A stretch of DNA of 64,000 nt, taken from assembly GCA_035546635.1 (NCBI GenBank), contig DASZWJ010000028.1:248001-312000 (forward strand), given 5' to 3'. Below, piece after piece: positions 14,543 to 24,227 of this stretch. The first letter of the stretch is position 1. Each line of letters begins with the position of its first letter. Source of the DNA: Gammaproteobacteria bacterium. GTDB taxonomy: Bacteria; Pseudomonadota; Gammaproteobacteria; JAURND01. The position numbers were made by a program, and so were the translations under genes. The notes under the pieces are model-generated. The model had not been told where the DNA came from, searched no databases, and was given only the letters and a program-made list of their open reading frames with translations.

Positions 14543-16021
14543 TTAATAGTTTATATAGAGTGAATAGTTATCATTATTTATTACCGATGTATTCTTGTGC
14601 TGATCTGCCCCAGAACGCGAAAGTATATAATCTATTTTTTTGTTTTCGATTGGAACTTTATAATATCTAGCTATATATCTTAGCGAAAATCCGTCCTTTG
14701 TGATTAAAGGTAAGGAAAGTAAATCTACCGAGTTGTCTCGAGGTATATAGTCTAATAAAATTAGTGCGCTGCGTTTTTTATTTAGGGTAGTTGATATTTC
14801 ATCAAATGCACTTACATTCTTTTCAAAATATTGATGCGTATATAAAGAATTTCTAGCTGCTACCCAAGTTTTTGCAGTGAGAGACGAAAAAATAAATGGT
14901 GCAATAAGAATTAAGAGTAATAAATAAAGTCTAATGGTATTTTTGGGTTCTGCAACAAAAAACAATAAAAAGAAATAAAAAAGTGGAGACATTGTTCTAA
15001 TTTCACGCCATTGATTGGCATCATAAAACAAAAGTAATATCATGAAATTAGTGAGTGCTATTAACGTTATTGAATAAAACAAACGATTTTTGGTGGTGAA
15101 ACTTTTATAGATGTAATAAAGTAAAAACCCGATAAGAACATATTTCCCACTAACATACGTAACAGTTTGTTTTATAGCGTGAGGAGAGAAACCAAATTCC
15201 GCATAAGATTCAATATTGGCAAGAAAATGATGTCCAAATGAAGCTAGCGCCGCTTTAATTTGTAAAGACTTTATAAGCGGTAATAATGTATCCAGGTAAC
15301 GAGGTACATACTCATTAACTAAAGAATTTATATTAAATGCTACGATTGCTCCAACTAAAAATAACAAAAAATAAAGTAAAAATTGTTTTTTATTTTTAGC
15401 CAGTGGCAGTAATCCAATTAACCAAAAAGGCCAAAAAGGTCTGAAAATGCCAGCGAGGAATAAAAAGACAATATAAGTTCCAATATATTTATTGTTATTT
15501 TCAATATTATATATTTTATAAATTAATATGCTGGCAATCACTGCAAAAAAAACATGGATAACTTCTTGCATATAAGTCATCGCATATAGATTTAAATAGG
15601 GGAATAGCAGAAATAATATAGTATATAAAATTTTCTGGGAAATCGTTAAAAACTTCTGAGTTGAAACCAGCAATATTGAAATAAAAATAAGTGAAAAATT
15701 TGTATATATAAAATTTGCGTTGTGCCATCCACCAATTTTTGCAATAAAGCCATTAAACAAGGGGTATGCGAATCCATGCGCATCAGCCCCAAATATTCTG
15801 GCGCCTTCTCCATTATAAGTTATCGCAGCCTTTAAAGTGGAGTTCAGAAAAAAAGACCTTGAATTAATATAGTACAGAAATTCATCTGACCATACAGGCA
15901 AATAATTTTTTTCTACTTGGAAGAATAAATAGAGGTATACACCTAATGTTGAAAATAAGATGACGCATAAAATTACATTTTTAACATAAGCAGTCACTAA
16001 AGCATTTTGAGACAAATTCAC
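14543..16021 (-). CDS. Polytopic membrane protein, possible GT-C glycosyltransferase
   Basis: 492 residues, about ten or more hydrophobic segments, with an N-terminal TM (about 12-34) followed by a loop with WSDEFLYYINSRSFF. An acidic pair right after the first TM is a common feature of GT-C enzymes such as ArnT and PMT, so a polyprenyl-phosphosugar-dependent transferase is possible. It lies between gtrA and a gtrB-like gene on the opposite strand. I do not recognise a specific family. Codon use is as AT-rich as the neighbouring polysaccharide membrane genes. Confidence 0.6.
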   Translation of the reverse strand: MNLSQNALVTAYVKNVILCVILFSTLGVYLYLFFQVEKNYLPVWSDEFLYYINSRSFFLNSTLKAAITYNGEGARIFGADAHGFAYPLFNGFIAKIGGWHNANFIYTNFSLIFISILLVSTQKFLTISQKILYTILFLLFPYLNLYAMTYMQEVIHVFFAVIASILIYKIYNIENNNKYIGTYIVFLFLAGIFRPFWPFWLIGLLPLAKNKKQFLLYFLLFLVGAIVAFNINSLVNEYVPRYLDTLLPLIKSLQIKAALASFGHHFLANIESYAEFGFSPHAIKQTVTYVSGKYVLIGFLLYYIYKSFTTKNRLFYSITLIALTNFMILLLFYDANQWREIRTMSPLFYFFLLFFVAEPKNTIRLYLLLLILIAPFIFSSLTAKTWVAARNSLYTHQYFEKNVSAFDEISTTLNKKRSALILLDYIPRDNSVDLLSLPLITKDGFSLRYIARYYKVPIENKKIDYILSRSGADQHKNTSVINNDNYSLYINY

Positions 16022-16058
16022 TCTCTTCCTCCGTGTTGAGCCGGTGTATTTATGTCAT

Positions 16059-16098
16059 GCATCATAATATTGGTGTTGGTTAGAGTCAAATTGCCTAA
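16059..16098. repeat. 40-bp dispersed repeat, copy 2
   Basis: Degenerate copy of the 13895-13934 element, starting GCATCATAATATT, with the inner palindrome decayed to TTGGTTAGAGTCAA. It sits in the divergent gap 16022-16360 between the polytopic gene and the GtrB-like gene, where it could influence either promoter. The rest of that gap is AT-rich with an A/C-rich tract near 16170-16180 and no ORF. Confidence 0.55.
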
Positions 16099-16360
16099 AG
16101 CCTATTCTAAACAAGTAGGATCAGAGCCGTGCTCTCTTAAGGAAGATTTTTGAACTGAAGTTCTTTAAATACCCCCCCCTGGCCTAACAGACTGTGCTTC
16201 TTTTCAAAGGCAGTTATTTAGAGTTTACTGTTAATATACTTTATAGTATTCATTGCAAAGTTTACCAATAGTCGGTAAAATTCAAGATTCAACATTTGGT
16301 GGAGTTATTTCTTAAGAAATCCTTAAATCAAATAAAGATTCTAACATTTTGTGGTTAAAA

Positions 16361-17290
16361 ATGCCTTATATTTCAATTGTTATACCTGTTTATAAAGCAG
16401 AAGGATGCTTACATGAACTCTATTCCAGGCTAAAAAATTCACTCGAAAAAATTACAACTGATTTTGAGATTCTTCTGGTGGAAGATTGCGGTGGCGATCG
16501 TTCTTGGGACATTATCCAGGAGTTAGCGAACCAGGATAGACGTATTAAAGGTATACAATTCAGCCGGAATTTTGGACAACATTACGGTATTACTGCCGGC
16601 CTTGATCTTTGCCAAGGAGAATGGGTTGTGGTGATGGATTGTGATTTGCAGGATAGACCTGAAGAAATCCCCCGCCTACATGAGAAAGCATTGGAGGGCT
16701 ATGAAGTGGTGCTAGCTAGGCGTGGCAAACGTAAGGATTCCCTATTAAAACGTTTGGGTTCTCGCCTGTATAATTATGTTTTTCGCTATTTTACTGATAT
16801 TAATCACGATTGGGAAGTGGGTAATTTTAGGATTATTTCAAAAAAAGTCGTCGATAATTACCGCCAGGTGCGTGAACAGTTGCGTTTTTTTGGTGGTATA
16901 ATCAGTTGGATGGGTTTTAACACGGCTAGTATTGATGTGCAACATGATGCTCGTTTTGATGGCAAAGGTTCCTATTCATTTAAAAAGCTTTGTAAGCTGG
17001 CGATGGAGACCATCATAGCACACTCGGATAAACCATTGCGCCTGGCCGTGGGATTTGGTTTTTTTATTGCGGCCTTAGCTTTTATTTATGGAATATGCGT
17101 GATAGGACGTGCTTGGTTATATGGCTCAGCTATTATGGGTTGGAGCAGCCTTATTGCATCAATTTATTTTATCGGCGGAGTAATTATTGCCATATTGGGT
17201 ATTATGGGTATCTATTTAGGCAAAAACTTTGATGAAGCCAAAAAAAGACCATTATATATCATTGCAAAATCGACGAATAATTTAGCCTAG
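16361..17290 (+). CDS. GtrB-like GT2 polyprenyl-phosphate glycosyltransferase
   Basis: 309 residues from ATG 16361, where MPYISIVIPVYKAEG matches family N-termini; a TTG four codons earlier is less likely. The GT-A fold carries VVMDCDLQDRPEEIP (metal site), a GNFRIISK segment and GKGSYSF. Two C-terminal TM segments are at about 225-255 and 265-295. It should transfer a sugar from a nucleotide donor to undecaprenyl phosphate on the cytoplasmic face. It begins the main plus-strand polysaccharide run, 9 bp before wecD. Confidence 0.87.
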   Translation: MPYISIVIPVYKAEGCLHELYSRLKNSLEKITTDFEILLVEDCGGDRSWDIIQELANQDRRIKGIQFSRNFGQHYGITAGLDLCQGEWVVVMDCDLQDRPEEIPRLHEKALEGYEVVLARRGKRKDSLLKRLGSRLYNYVFRYFTDINHDWEVGNFRIISKKVVDNYRQVREQLRFFGGIISWMGFNTASIDVQHDARFDGKGSYSFKKLCKLAMETIIAHSDKPLRLAVGFGFFIAALAFIYGICVIGRAWLYGSAIMGWSSLIASIYFIGGVIIAILGIMGIYLGKNFDEAKKRPLYIIAKSTNNLA

Positions 17291-17299
17291 GGCGCGCAC

Positions 17300-18037
17300 A
17301 TGCATCGTTTAATTAGTCATTTGGATTGCCAAAGATTTGGCTTCAAAATTGCAAAAATAAATTCTTGGGATATTGATGTTAATGATACCATCCATCAGTT
17401 ACGTAATGAGTCAGTCAAATTAATTATTGCCAGAGTGAATAATAAAGATTTGGCAATTATAAATTCGCTAGAAGAATATGGTTTTCGATTAAAAGATATT
17501 CAGATCACTTATCAATGTAAAATCGATCAATCGTGCCTAGAAAATTTTCAACAAAACTCCAACTTTGTCATTAGAGAAGCAGACACGAATGATATTCCCG
17601 CAGTTAGTTCAATTGCCTATGCTTCATTTTTAAATTATGGGCATTATTTTGCTGATGCTAGGTTAGATAAAGAACGATGTGGAGAAATATATCAAGATTG
17701 GATCAGAAATTGTTGTATAGATAAAAATTTTGCAGATATCGTACTGGTTGCGACCATTAATAGTAATGTGGTTGGTTTCGTCGCGTTTAAAATCTATAAC
17801 AGTGAAGGCAAAAAATATGCTTCTGCTGCGATAAGTGCAGTAGCAGAAAATTATCGTGGCAAAGGTATTTATAAGGCGTTGATTAGAAAAAGTCTGGTTT
17901 GGTGTTTAGAAAATCAATGTAAATGGCAGGAGCATAATATATTGGCAATAAATTATCCTGTAAGCCATGCATTATGTAAATTAGGCTTTACTGTTGTTAA
18001 TGCATTTATGACTTTCCATTACTGGCTTGACGAGTAA
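17300..18037 (+). CDS. wecD: WecD-like GNAT acetyltransferase (dTDP-Fuc4N N-acetylation)
   Basis: 245 residues. The N-terminal region contains the LDCQRFGFKIAKI segment typical of WecD/RffC-like proteins, and the C-terminal GNAT domain (about 95-240) has an acetyl-CoA loop of the form AENYRGKGIYKAL. With wecE 1.4 kb downstream it would complete dTDP-4-acetamido-4,6-dideoxygalactose (Fuc4NAc), using RmlA and RmlB for the earlier steps. Function is inferred from similarity and from wecE; the acyl group could differ. Confidence 0.75.
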   Translation: MHRLISHLDCQRFGFKIAKINSWDIDVNDTIHQLRNESVKLIIARVNNKDLAIINSLEEYGFRLKDIQITYQCKIDQSCLENFQQNSNFVIREADTNDIPAVSSIAYASFLNYGHYFADARLDKERCGEIYQDWIRNCCIDKNFADIVLVATINSNVVGFVAFKIYNSEGKKYASAAISAVAENYRGKGIYKALIRKSLVWCLENQCKWQEHNILAINYPVSHALCKLGFTVVNAFMTFHYWLDE

Positions 18038-18163
18038 TTCGGGAACAAATTTTTGCGCTTAGTTTATGTGTTTTTACTGTTTATGGTCAGTTTGCTACTA
18101 AATGTCAATTGGGTGTAATTGTTAATAGTCAAGGTCGAAGATAAAGTTACGATGGGATTTAAT

Positions 18164-19345
18164 ATGAATTCAGGTGCACAGTCGGTTATTGAAACGAATA
18201 GTTTTTGGACTGCTGAGCTAGCGCGTAAAACATTTTTTTTTATTAGTGTTTATATTACTAGTTTCTTGACTTTTTTTCGCGAATCTCAGAGTGTTAAAGA
18301 TGATATTTTTGTGCATATAAAGATGGTGTCTCAGGTTGTAAATGGCGAACTTAAGATACCTCACGTTGGATTTCAATATACAGTTTATTATATTAATAAG
18401 TTATTTCATTTATCATTTAATATTGCAGCTTTTATGCTGCTTGCACTTGCATTTACATTTTTGGCATATATCATTTTTCGGCTTCTGAAACATTTTTTAG
18501 AGGTGTCTACATCGATAGGTATTTTAAGTACCACCTGTTTATTGTTAGTATCGGCACTATATATCCCTTGGTTTAATAAATACATTTTTTTGGGGCAGGG
18601 TAGCCCTAACGTATGGCATAATCCAACACTTATTATGGTGAAGCCTTTCGCTTTTTTAGTGACTTATTTATCTATTTTAGCTTTGGATTCTAAGAAATTG
18701 AAGCATTGGGTATTAGTTTCTATTCTTCTGTTGCTGAGCATGGCGTATAAACCAAGTTTTGGGGTGGTATTTATTCCCGCTTTTTTTTATTTTATTGTTA
18801 TCAATCATACTAAGGAATTAACAGTTTATATTAAGGCAGGCTTGGCAGTTTTTCCTAGTTGTTTATATGCACTATATCAATATTATGTTATGTCGTATCA
18901 GTTTAATAACAATCCTGAGCAAGGTGCTATACAACTCTCTGTATTTGGTGTATTGCATTTATTTACTCACAATGTGTTTATATCTTTGCTGTTAGCTACA
19001 GCTTTCCCATTGTCTTTAATGCTATTTCGTTTTAAGCAGTTTGTTTCTAATAAATATTTACAATTGATATTGATTATGTTTGTTATTGCTTATGCGCAGA
19101 TGGGACTTTTGGCGGAGACTGGGCGTCACTTCGGTGATTGTAATTTTTTCTGGGGTTATCTAATTGTTTTGCAGCTATTGTTTGTTTTTAGTTTCATAGA
19201 ATTTGTTAAGTGGGTTAAAACTGCTAAATCACAAAATATTCTCGTTAAATCGGAGATAGGATTAGTATCAATAATATTTGCTTTACACCTTTTTTCAGGG
19301 ATTTATTATTTTAGTAGAATAGTACTTTTAAATAACTTTAGGTAG
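18164..19345 (+). CDS. Polytopic membrane protein of the polysaccharide cluster, family unknown
   Basis: 393 residues from ATG 18164 (GGGA 7 bp upstream); an ATG at 18152 is an alternative. About nine to ten hydrophobic helices, with a conserved-looking loop GSPNVWHNPTLIM around residue 150 and ETGRHFGDCNFFWGY near residue 330. The size and the loop with His/Asp residues would fit a Wzy-like polymerase or a GT-C transferase. It lies between wecD and wecE on the same strand. I do not recognise the family. Confidence 0.6.
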   Translation: MNSGAQSVIETNSFWTAELARKTFFFISVYITSFLTFFRESQSVKDDIFVHIKMVSQVVNGELKIPHVGFQYTVYYINKLFHLSFNIAAFMLLALAFTFLAYIIFRLLKHFLEVSTSIGILSTTCLLLVSALYIPWFNKYIFLGQGSPNVWHNPTLIMVKPFAFLVTYLSILALDSKKLKHWVLVSILLLLSMAYKPSFGVVFIPAFFYFIVINHTKELTVYIKAGLAVFPSCLYALYQYYVMSYQFNNNPEQGAIQLSVFGVLHLFTHNVFISLLLATAFPLSLMLFRFKQFVSNKYLQLILIMFVIAYAQMGLLAETGRHFGDCNFFWGYLIVLQLLFVFSFIEFVKWVKTAKSQNILVKSEIGLVSIIFALHLFSGIYYFSRIVLLNNFR

Positions 19346-19393
19346 CTAGTTGTTTTTATAAATCCCTTACAAGATAAAGTTGGAGGATTCACA

Positions 19394-20542
19394 TTGACAA
19401 TACCATTTAACAAACCTTATATCGTTGGTCACGAGCTTCAATATATCAGTGAAGCCCATGCCTTGGGCAAATTAGCTGGCGATGGTTCATTTACTAAAAA
19501 ATGCCAAGCATGGCTTGAACAAAATGTAGGCTGCAAAAAAGCTTTGTTGACCCATTCTTGTACGGCAGCTCTGGAAATGGCAGCCATTCTCCTTAATATT
19601 CAGCCGGGTGATGAAGTGATTATGCCGTCATATACCTTTGTGTCTACGGCAAATGCATTTGTGTTGCGCGGAGGAGTGCCGGTATTCATTGATATTCGCG
19701 CCGATACGCTCAATATGGATGAAACTAAAATTGAAGCTGCCATTACTCCCAAGACCAAAGCCATTGTGCCGGTGCATTATGCTGGTGTGGGTTGTGAGAT
19801 GCAGGTGATTATGGACATAGCTAAAAAGCATAATCTCTATGTGGTGGAGGACGCGGCACAAGGAGTTATGTCATCATACCAAGGACGTCCTTTGGGAAGT
19901 TTTGGACACATGGCAGCATTCAGCTTTCATGAAACTAAAAATATTATTTCAGGAGAAGGCGGAGCACTTTTAATTAATGACCCGCAATTCATTGAGCGGG
20001 CTGAGGTTATTAGAGAAAAGGGCACAGACCGTAGCCGTTTTTTTAGAGGTGAAGTCGATAAATATACCTGGCAAGATATTGGCTCTTCATTTTTACCAGG
20101 AGAAATTATTGCAGCCTTTTTATGGGCACAAATGGAAGAAGCTGAGAATATTACCTCCCATAGACTTGCGTTATGGGATGCTTATCATGCAAGTTTTGCG
20201 GGGGCAGAAGCTGAGAAACTGCTGCGCCGACCTGTTATACCGGGAAATTGCCAGCATAATGCGCATATGTACTATTTATTATTGCCGGATTTGGCGCGGC
20301 GCACAAAATTTAAGCAGCAATTACAAGACAATGGTAACATACATGCAGTTCCACACTATATTCCATTACATAGTTCACCCGCCGGACAAAAGTTTGGTCA
20401 TACGCCTGGCAAAATGGATATGACTAATACCCTGGCCGATTGCTTAATTAGGCTGCCATTGTGGGTAGGTTTGGAAGATAATTTGGACTCCATCGTGGAT
20501 CAGGTAAATAAGGCTATTCGTTCAAGTCAAGTCGTAGTTTGA
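19394..20542 (+). CDS. wecE: dTDP-4-amino-4,6-dideoxygalactose transaminase
   Basis: 382 residues, DegT/DnrJ/EryC1 fold, PLP-dependent. K182 in FHETKN is the Schiff-base Lys, and SCTAALEMAA plus EDAAQGV are characteristic of WecE/RffA. It aminates dTDP-4-keto-6-deoxyglucose to dTDP-Fuc4N. It starts with TTG at 19394, supported by GGAGG at 19382-19386 and by the N-terminus IPFNKPYIVGHE. The amino donor is normally glutamate. It pairs with wecD to give dTDP-Fuc4NAc. Confidence 0.93.
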   Translation: MTIPFNKPYIVGHELQYISEAHALGKLAGDGSFTKKCQAWLEQNVGCKKALLTHSCTAALEMAAILLNIQPGDEVIMPSYTFVSTANAFVLRGGVPVFIDIRADTLNMDETKIEAAITPKTKAIVPVHYAGVGCEMQVIMDIAKKHNLYVVEDAAQGVMSSYQGRPLGSFGHMAAFSFHETKNIISGEGGALLINDPQFIERAEVIREKGTDRSRFFRGEVDKYTWQDIGSSFLPGEIIAAFLWAQMEEAENITSHRLALWDAYHASFAGAEAEKLLRRPVIPGNCQHNAHMYYLLLPDLARRTKFKQQLQDNGNIHAVPHYIPLHSSPAGQKFGHTPGKMDMTNTLADCLIRLPLWVGLEDNLDSIVDQVNKAIRSSQVVV

Positions 20543-20617
20543 CGATGGTTGTGTTTTTTTAAGATATACGGTAGCATGACATTCCACATTTAGGCACATA
20601 TTAGATCGAAACATACT

Positions 20618-21745
20618 ATGCAATTTATTGATTTAAAAGCACAATATCGTTATATTCAAAATAGCATTCAACAACGCATCAACCAGGTTCTGGAGCGTGG
20701 TCAATTCATCAATGGTCCAGAAATTAGTGAATTAGAAACAAAATTAGCGCAATATGTCGGTGCAAAGCACTGTATAGGTGTGGCAAGCGGTACAGATGCT
20801 TTGCTAATAGTGCTTATGGCGCTTGATATTCAGCCCGGTGATGAAATCATTACTACTCCCTTCAGCTTTATTGCTACCGCCTCAATGATTAAGTTGTTAG
20901 GTGCAGTTCCTGTTTTCGTAGATATTGACCCTAAAACCTATAATATTGATCCTAAAAAAATCGAGCAAGCCATTACCCCTAAAACCAAAGCCATAATGCC
21001 GGTTAATTTATATGGCCAGTGCGCAGATTTTGATGTAATTAATACTTTGGCGAAAAAATTCGGCTTATATGTGATTGAGGATGCTGCACAGAGTTTTGGG
21101 GCTAAGTACAAAGGCCGTCAATCCTGTAACTTAAGCGATGTCGCCTGTACGAGCTTTTATCCTGCCAAGCCATTGGGTGCTTATGGTGATGGTGGTGCCT
21201 GTTTTACTGATAACGATGAGTTGGCCTTGCAGTTACGGCGTATCAGAAATCATGGTCAAGATCGTAGTTATCACCATGTACGGGTAGGCATTAATGGTCG
21301 TTTGGATACTATTCAGGCTGCTATATTGTTAGCTAAATTAGAGATATTTCCTGAAGAATTGGAGCGCAGGCTAGAAATCAGTCAAAAATTTGATGCCTTA
21401 TTGTCTAAATCTGTAGCAACTCCTTATATTGAACCACATAATCAAAGTACTTACGCTCAATATACGATACAGGTTAGTGATCGTGACGCAGTGATTAAAG
21501 CTTTGGCACAAAATCAGATCCCAAGTGCGGTGCATTATCCGACTCCCATACATTTACAGCCTTTATTTGCTGATTTTGCACAAAGTCATATACCACATTC
21601 ACTTCCCCATGCTGAAGCTATGGCTAAAACTGTCTTGAGCCTGCCATTTCATCCTTATTTGCAGGATCAGGAAATTGAAAATATAGCGGAAGTAGTCGTT
21701 GCTGCAGTTACCGCCACAAGTGAGGCTTTGTCTCTTTGTGGTTGA
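20618..21745 (+). CDS. wbpE: UDP-2-acetamido-3-keto-hexuronate aminotransferase (WbpE-like)
   Basis: 375 residues. A DegT-family aminotransferase very similar throughout to Pseudomonas WbpE, including IDLKAQ at the start, the LYGQCADFD and EDAAQSFGA motifs, the TSFYPAKPLGAYGDGG lysine site (K184), and HGQDR...H.RVG. WbpE makes UDP-GlcNAc(3NH2)A from the 3-keto sugar produced by WbpB. No wbpB, wbpD or wbpI is in the window, so the pathway is incomplete here or the substrate differs. A hairpin at 21827-21854 follows. Confidence 0.85.
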   Translation: MQFIDLKAQYRYIQNSIQQRINQVLERGQFINGPEISELETKLAQYVGAKHCIGVASGTDALLIVLMALDIQPGDEIITTPFSFIATASMIKLLGAVPVFVDIDPKTYNIDPKKIEQAITPKTKAIMPVNLYGQCADFDVINTLAKKFGLYVIEDAAQSFGAKYKGRQSCNLSDVACTSFYPAKPLGAYGDGGACFTDNDELALQLRRIRNHGQDRSYHHVRVGINGRLDTIQAAILLAKLEIFPEELERRLEISQKFDALLSKSVATPYIEPHNQSTYAQYTIQVSDRDAVIKALAQNQIPSAVHYPTPIHLQPLFADFAQSHIPHSLPHAEAMAKTVLSLPFHPYLQDQEIENIAEVVVAAVTATSEALSLCG

Positions 21746-21826
21746 AGTTAAATACTCAAGCCTTCATTCTTGGCTTAAATAGTCAGTTTTACCGCCTTCT
21801 CCCAAGAGGTATAGACATTAAGTTAC

Positions 21827-21854
21827 AAATTTCCCCTTATCAAAGGGGAAATTT
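21827..21854 (+). terminator. Stem-loop between wbpE and rmlA
   Basis: Perfect 12-bp arms AAATTTCCCCTT (21827-21838) and complement (21843-21854) around ATCA. It may terminate the upstream wec/wbpE transcript; the following T-run is only four bases, so partial read-through into rmlACDB is likely. Confidence 0.55.
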
Positions 21855-21913
21855 TCTGGCCAAATTAATAATGGGACAGTGTATATGAGCTTTAGCAAGT
21901 TTTTAGGTGACCT

Positions 21914-22828
21914 ATGAAGGGAATAATTTTAGCCGGTGGTTCGGGTACTCGTCTTTATCCTCTCACTAAAGCTGTCAGCAAACAATTAATGCCAGTCTAT
22001 GATAAACCCATGGTTTATTACCCATTATCGACTTTAATGTTAGCGGGCATACGCGATATCCTGGTGATTACTACCCCTGATGATGCTTGGCAGTTTAATA
22101 AGTTACTTGGTGATGGTTCGCAATGGGGAATTTCCATTAGTTATGCTGTTCAGCCTGAACCAGGTGGATTGGCGCAGGCTTTTTTGATTGGTGCAGAATT
22201 TATTGGCCAAGAAAGAGTCTGTTTGATTCTCGGTGATAATATTTTCTACGGCGATGGACTTAGCCATTTGTTACAGAATTCAGTGAAAAACTGTGATGGT
22301 GCCACCGCTTTTGCTTACTATGTAAAAGATCCACAACGCTATGGGGTTATTGTATTTAACCAATATGGTAAACCTGTAACAATTGAAGAAAAGCCACAGG
22401 AGCCGCGCTCACATTTTGCGCAGACAGGACTCTATCTTTATAACAATGATGTAATTGAAATTGCTAAAAATTTGCAACCCTCTGCCCGAGGTGAATTAGA
22501 GATTACCGATCTTAATATGGCTTATCTACGCCAAGGTCGCTTGGAAGTAGAAATTTTAAGCCGGGGTATGGCTTGGCTAGATACGGGCACCCATCAATCT
22601 TTATTAGAAGCTTCACAATTTGTTGAAGTAATCGAAGCCAGACAAGGTTTAAAAATCGCTTGTCCGGAAGAAGTGGCATGGCGTATGGGCTTTATCAATG
22701 ATACGCAGTTAGAACAGACTGCACAGGAATTATATAAGAGTGGTTATGGTAAATATCTGTTGAATTTATTGGAGAGGAATTTAAGTGAAGGTCACCTCTA
22801 TGAAGCTGCCAGGCTTGCTACTTATTGA
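21914..22828 (+). CDS. rmlA: Glucose-1-phosphate thymidylyltransferase
   Basis: 304 residues. It makes dTDP-glucose, the precursor of both L-rhamnose and Fuc4NAc in this cluster. The signature [18 protein letters not shown] is at the N-terminus, [12 protein letters not shown] holds a metal Asp, and EEKP and LDTGTH are conserved. AGGTGA precedes ATG 21914. The last 15 codons overlap the rmlC start by 44 bp. It is first gene of rmlACDB. Confidence 0.96.
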   Translation: MKGIILAGGSGTRLYPLTKAVSKQLMPVYDKPMVYYPLSTLMLAGIRDILVITTPDDAWQFNKLLGDGSQWGISISYAVQPEPGGLAQAFLIGAEFIGQERVCLILGDNIFYGDGLSHLLQNSVKNCDGATAFAYYVKDPQRYGVIVFNQYGKPVTIEEKPQEPRSHFAQTGLYLYNNDVIEIAKNLQPSARGELEITDLNMAYLRQGRLEVEILSRGMAWLDTGTHQSLLEASQFVEVIEARQGLKIACPEEVAWRMGFINDTQLEQTAQELYKSGYGKYLLNLLERNLSEGHLYEAARLATY

Positions 22829-23336
22829 GCCACAAGTCTTTAAAGATCCCCGTGGATTTTTTTTAGAAACGCATAATCTGCGAAATTATCTAGCGAAAGG
22901 GATATCTACTTCATTTGTACAAGATAATATTTCACGTTCGGTGAAAGGCGTGTTGCGTGGTCTACATTACCAGCTAGAACACCCTCAAGCTAAATTGGTT
23001 TCAGTTATTCGTGGCGCGGTATTAGATGTAGTTGTAGATATTAGAAGAGGTTCACCAACCTTTGGTCAATGGCAGGGGGTTGAATTGAGCGATGAAAATC
23101 ATTTGCAACTCTTTATTCCTGAAGGGTTTGCGCATGGTTTTTCTGTGCTTTCAGAAGAGGTTGATTTTCTTTATAAATGCAGTGATTATTATCATCCAGA
23201 GTCTGAGTTTGGTATTCGTTGGGATGATCCTAATATCAATATCAGTTGGCAAAATTCAGAACCTATTCTCTCCCAAAAAGATAAAGCTTACCCCCTATTG
23301 AGTGAAGTTGTACCCGAGCATTTACCCAAATTTTGA
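22785..23336 (+). CDS. rmlC: dTDP-4-dehydrorhamnose 3,5-epimerase
   Basis: 183 residues, standard cupin-fold RmlC. RGFFLET, the catalytic His in GLRGLHYQ-type sequence (H61), [11 protein letters not shown] and the Tyr/Asp region [12 protein letters not shown] are present. The GTG start at 22785 is preceded by GGAGAGG at 22771-22777, which supports the 44-bp overlap with rmlA. It epimerises C3 and C5 of dTDP-4-keto-6-deoxyglucose. Confidence 0.95.
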   Translation: MKVTSMKLPGLLLIEPQVFKDPRGFFLETHNLRNYLAKGISTSFVQDNISRSVKGVLRGLHYQLEHPQAKLVSVIRGAVLDVVVDIRRGSPTFGQWQGVELSDENHLQLFIPEGFAHGFSVLSEEVDFLYKCSDYYHPESEFGIRWDDPNINISWQNSEPILSQKDKAYPLLSEVVPEHLPKF

Positions 23337-23345
23337 GGTTCTAAA

Positions 23346-24227
23346 GTGAAGTTATTAGTAACAGGCGCAAGCGGGCAGGTAGGTAGTGAATTTAGAAAAC
23401 ATCAAGAACTTTCCAAAGAGCATCAATTAATCGAGCTAAGCCGCCAGGGGTTAGATATTACACAAGCCGCAGCGGTAGACTCCATACTCCAGCAATACCA
23501 GCCTGATTTAATTGTCAATACCGCAGCTTATACTAAAGTGGATATGGCAGAGCAAGCATCCGAATTGGCTCATGCTGTCAATGCTCAAGGTCCCGCATAT
23601 CTAGCCGCAGCCTGCGCAAAATTACAAATCCCACTGATTCATATTTCTACAGATTATATCTTTGATGGCGAAAAGGCGACCCCTTACACAGAAGAAGATA
23701 TGCCTAACCCACAAAGTGTTTATGGAAAAACCAAGTGGCTGGGGGAGGTCGCTATCAGAGAAGCGCTCAATACCCATATCATTTTACGGGTCAGCTGGGT
23801 TTATGGTGTTCAGGGACATAATTTTGTCAAGACCATGTTGCGCCTCGGCCGGGAAAAAGATAGGCTCACTATTGTCGATGACCAGATTGGCGGTCCTACC
23901 GCAGCAAAAGAAATCGTAGATGCCATATACAGAATTGTCAGTAAAATTGCAGTCGGAGAGGTCATATGGGGTACTTATCACTTTTGTGGTGCGCCTTTCG
24001 TCAGTTGGTATCAATTCGCTCAAGCTATTTTAGATATTGCAGCACAATATGAAGTATTGAAAGTACAAGAAATTGCAGCAATTAAAACTGAGAATTACCC
24101 ACTTCCTGCCAGACGTCCTAAAAATTCAATTCTGTCATGCGAGAAAATTATTTCTCACCTGGATATAAAACCGCAACCTTGGATGAATGCATTAACCGCT
24201 GTGATACAGGAATTATATGATGAATGA
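23346..24227 (+). CDS. rmlD: dTDP-4-dehydrorhamnose reductase
   Basis: 293 residues. Rossmann motif TGASGQVGSE, the AAYTKVDMAE segment diagnostic of RmlD, STDYIFDG and YGKTK (catalytic Tyr/Lys) are visible. It catalyses the last, NAD(P)H-dependent step to dTDP-L-rhamnose. GTG start at 23346 after a GAGG; 9 bp from rmlC and an 11-bp overlap with rmlB. Confidence 0.95.
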   Translation: MKLLVTGASGQVGSEFRKHQELSKEHQLIELSRQGLDITQAAAVDSILQQYQPDLIVNTAAYTKVDMAEQASELAHAVNAQGPAYLAAACAKLQIPLIHISTDYIFDGEKATPYTEEDMPNPQSVYGKTKWLGEVAIREALNTHIILRVSWVYGVQGHNFVKTMLRLGREKDRLTIVDDQIGGPTAAKEIVDAIYRIVSKIAVGEVIWGTYHFCGAPFVSWYQFAQAILDIAAQYEVLKVQEIAAIKTENYPLPARRPKNSILSCEKIISHLDIKPQPWMNALTAVIQELYDE

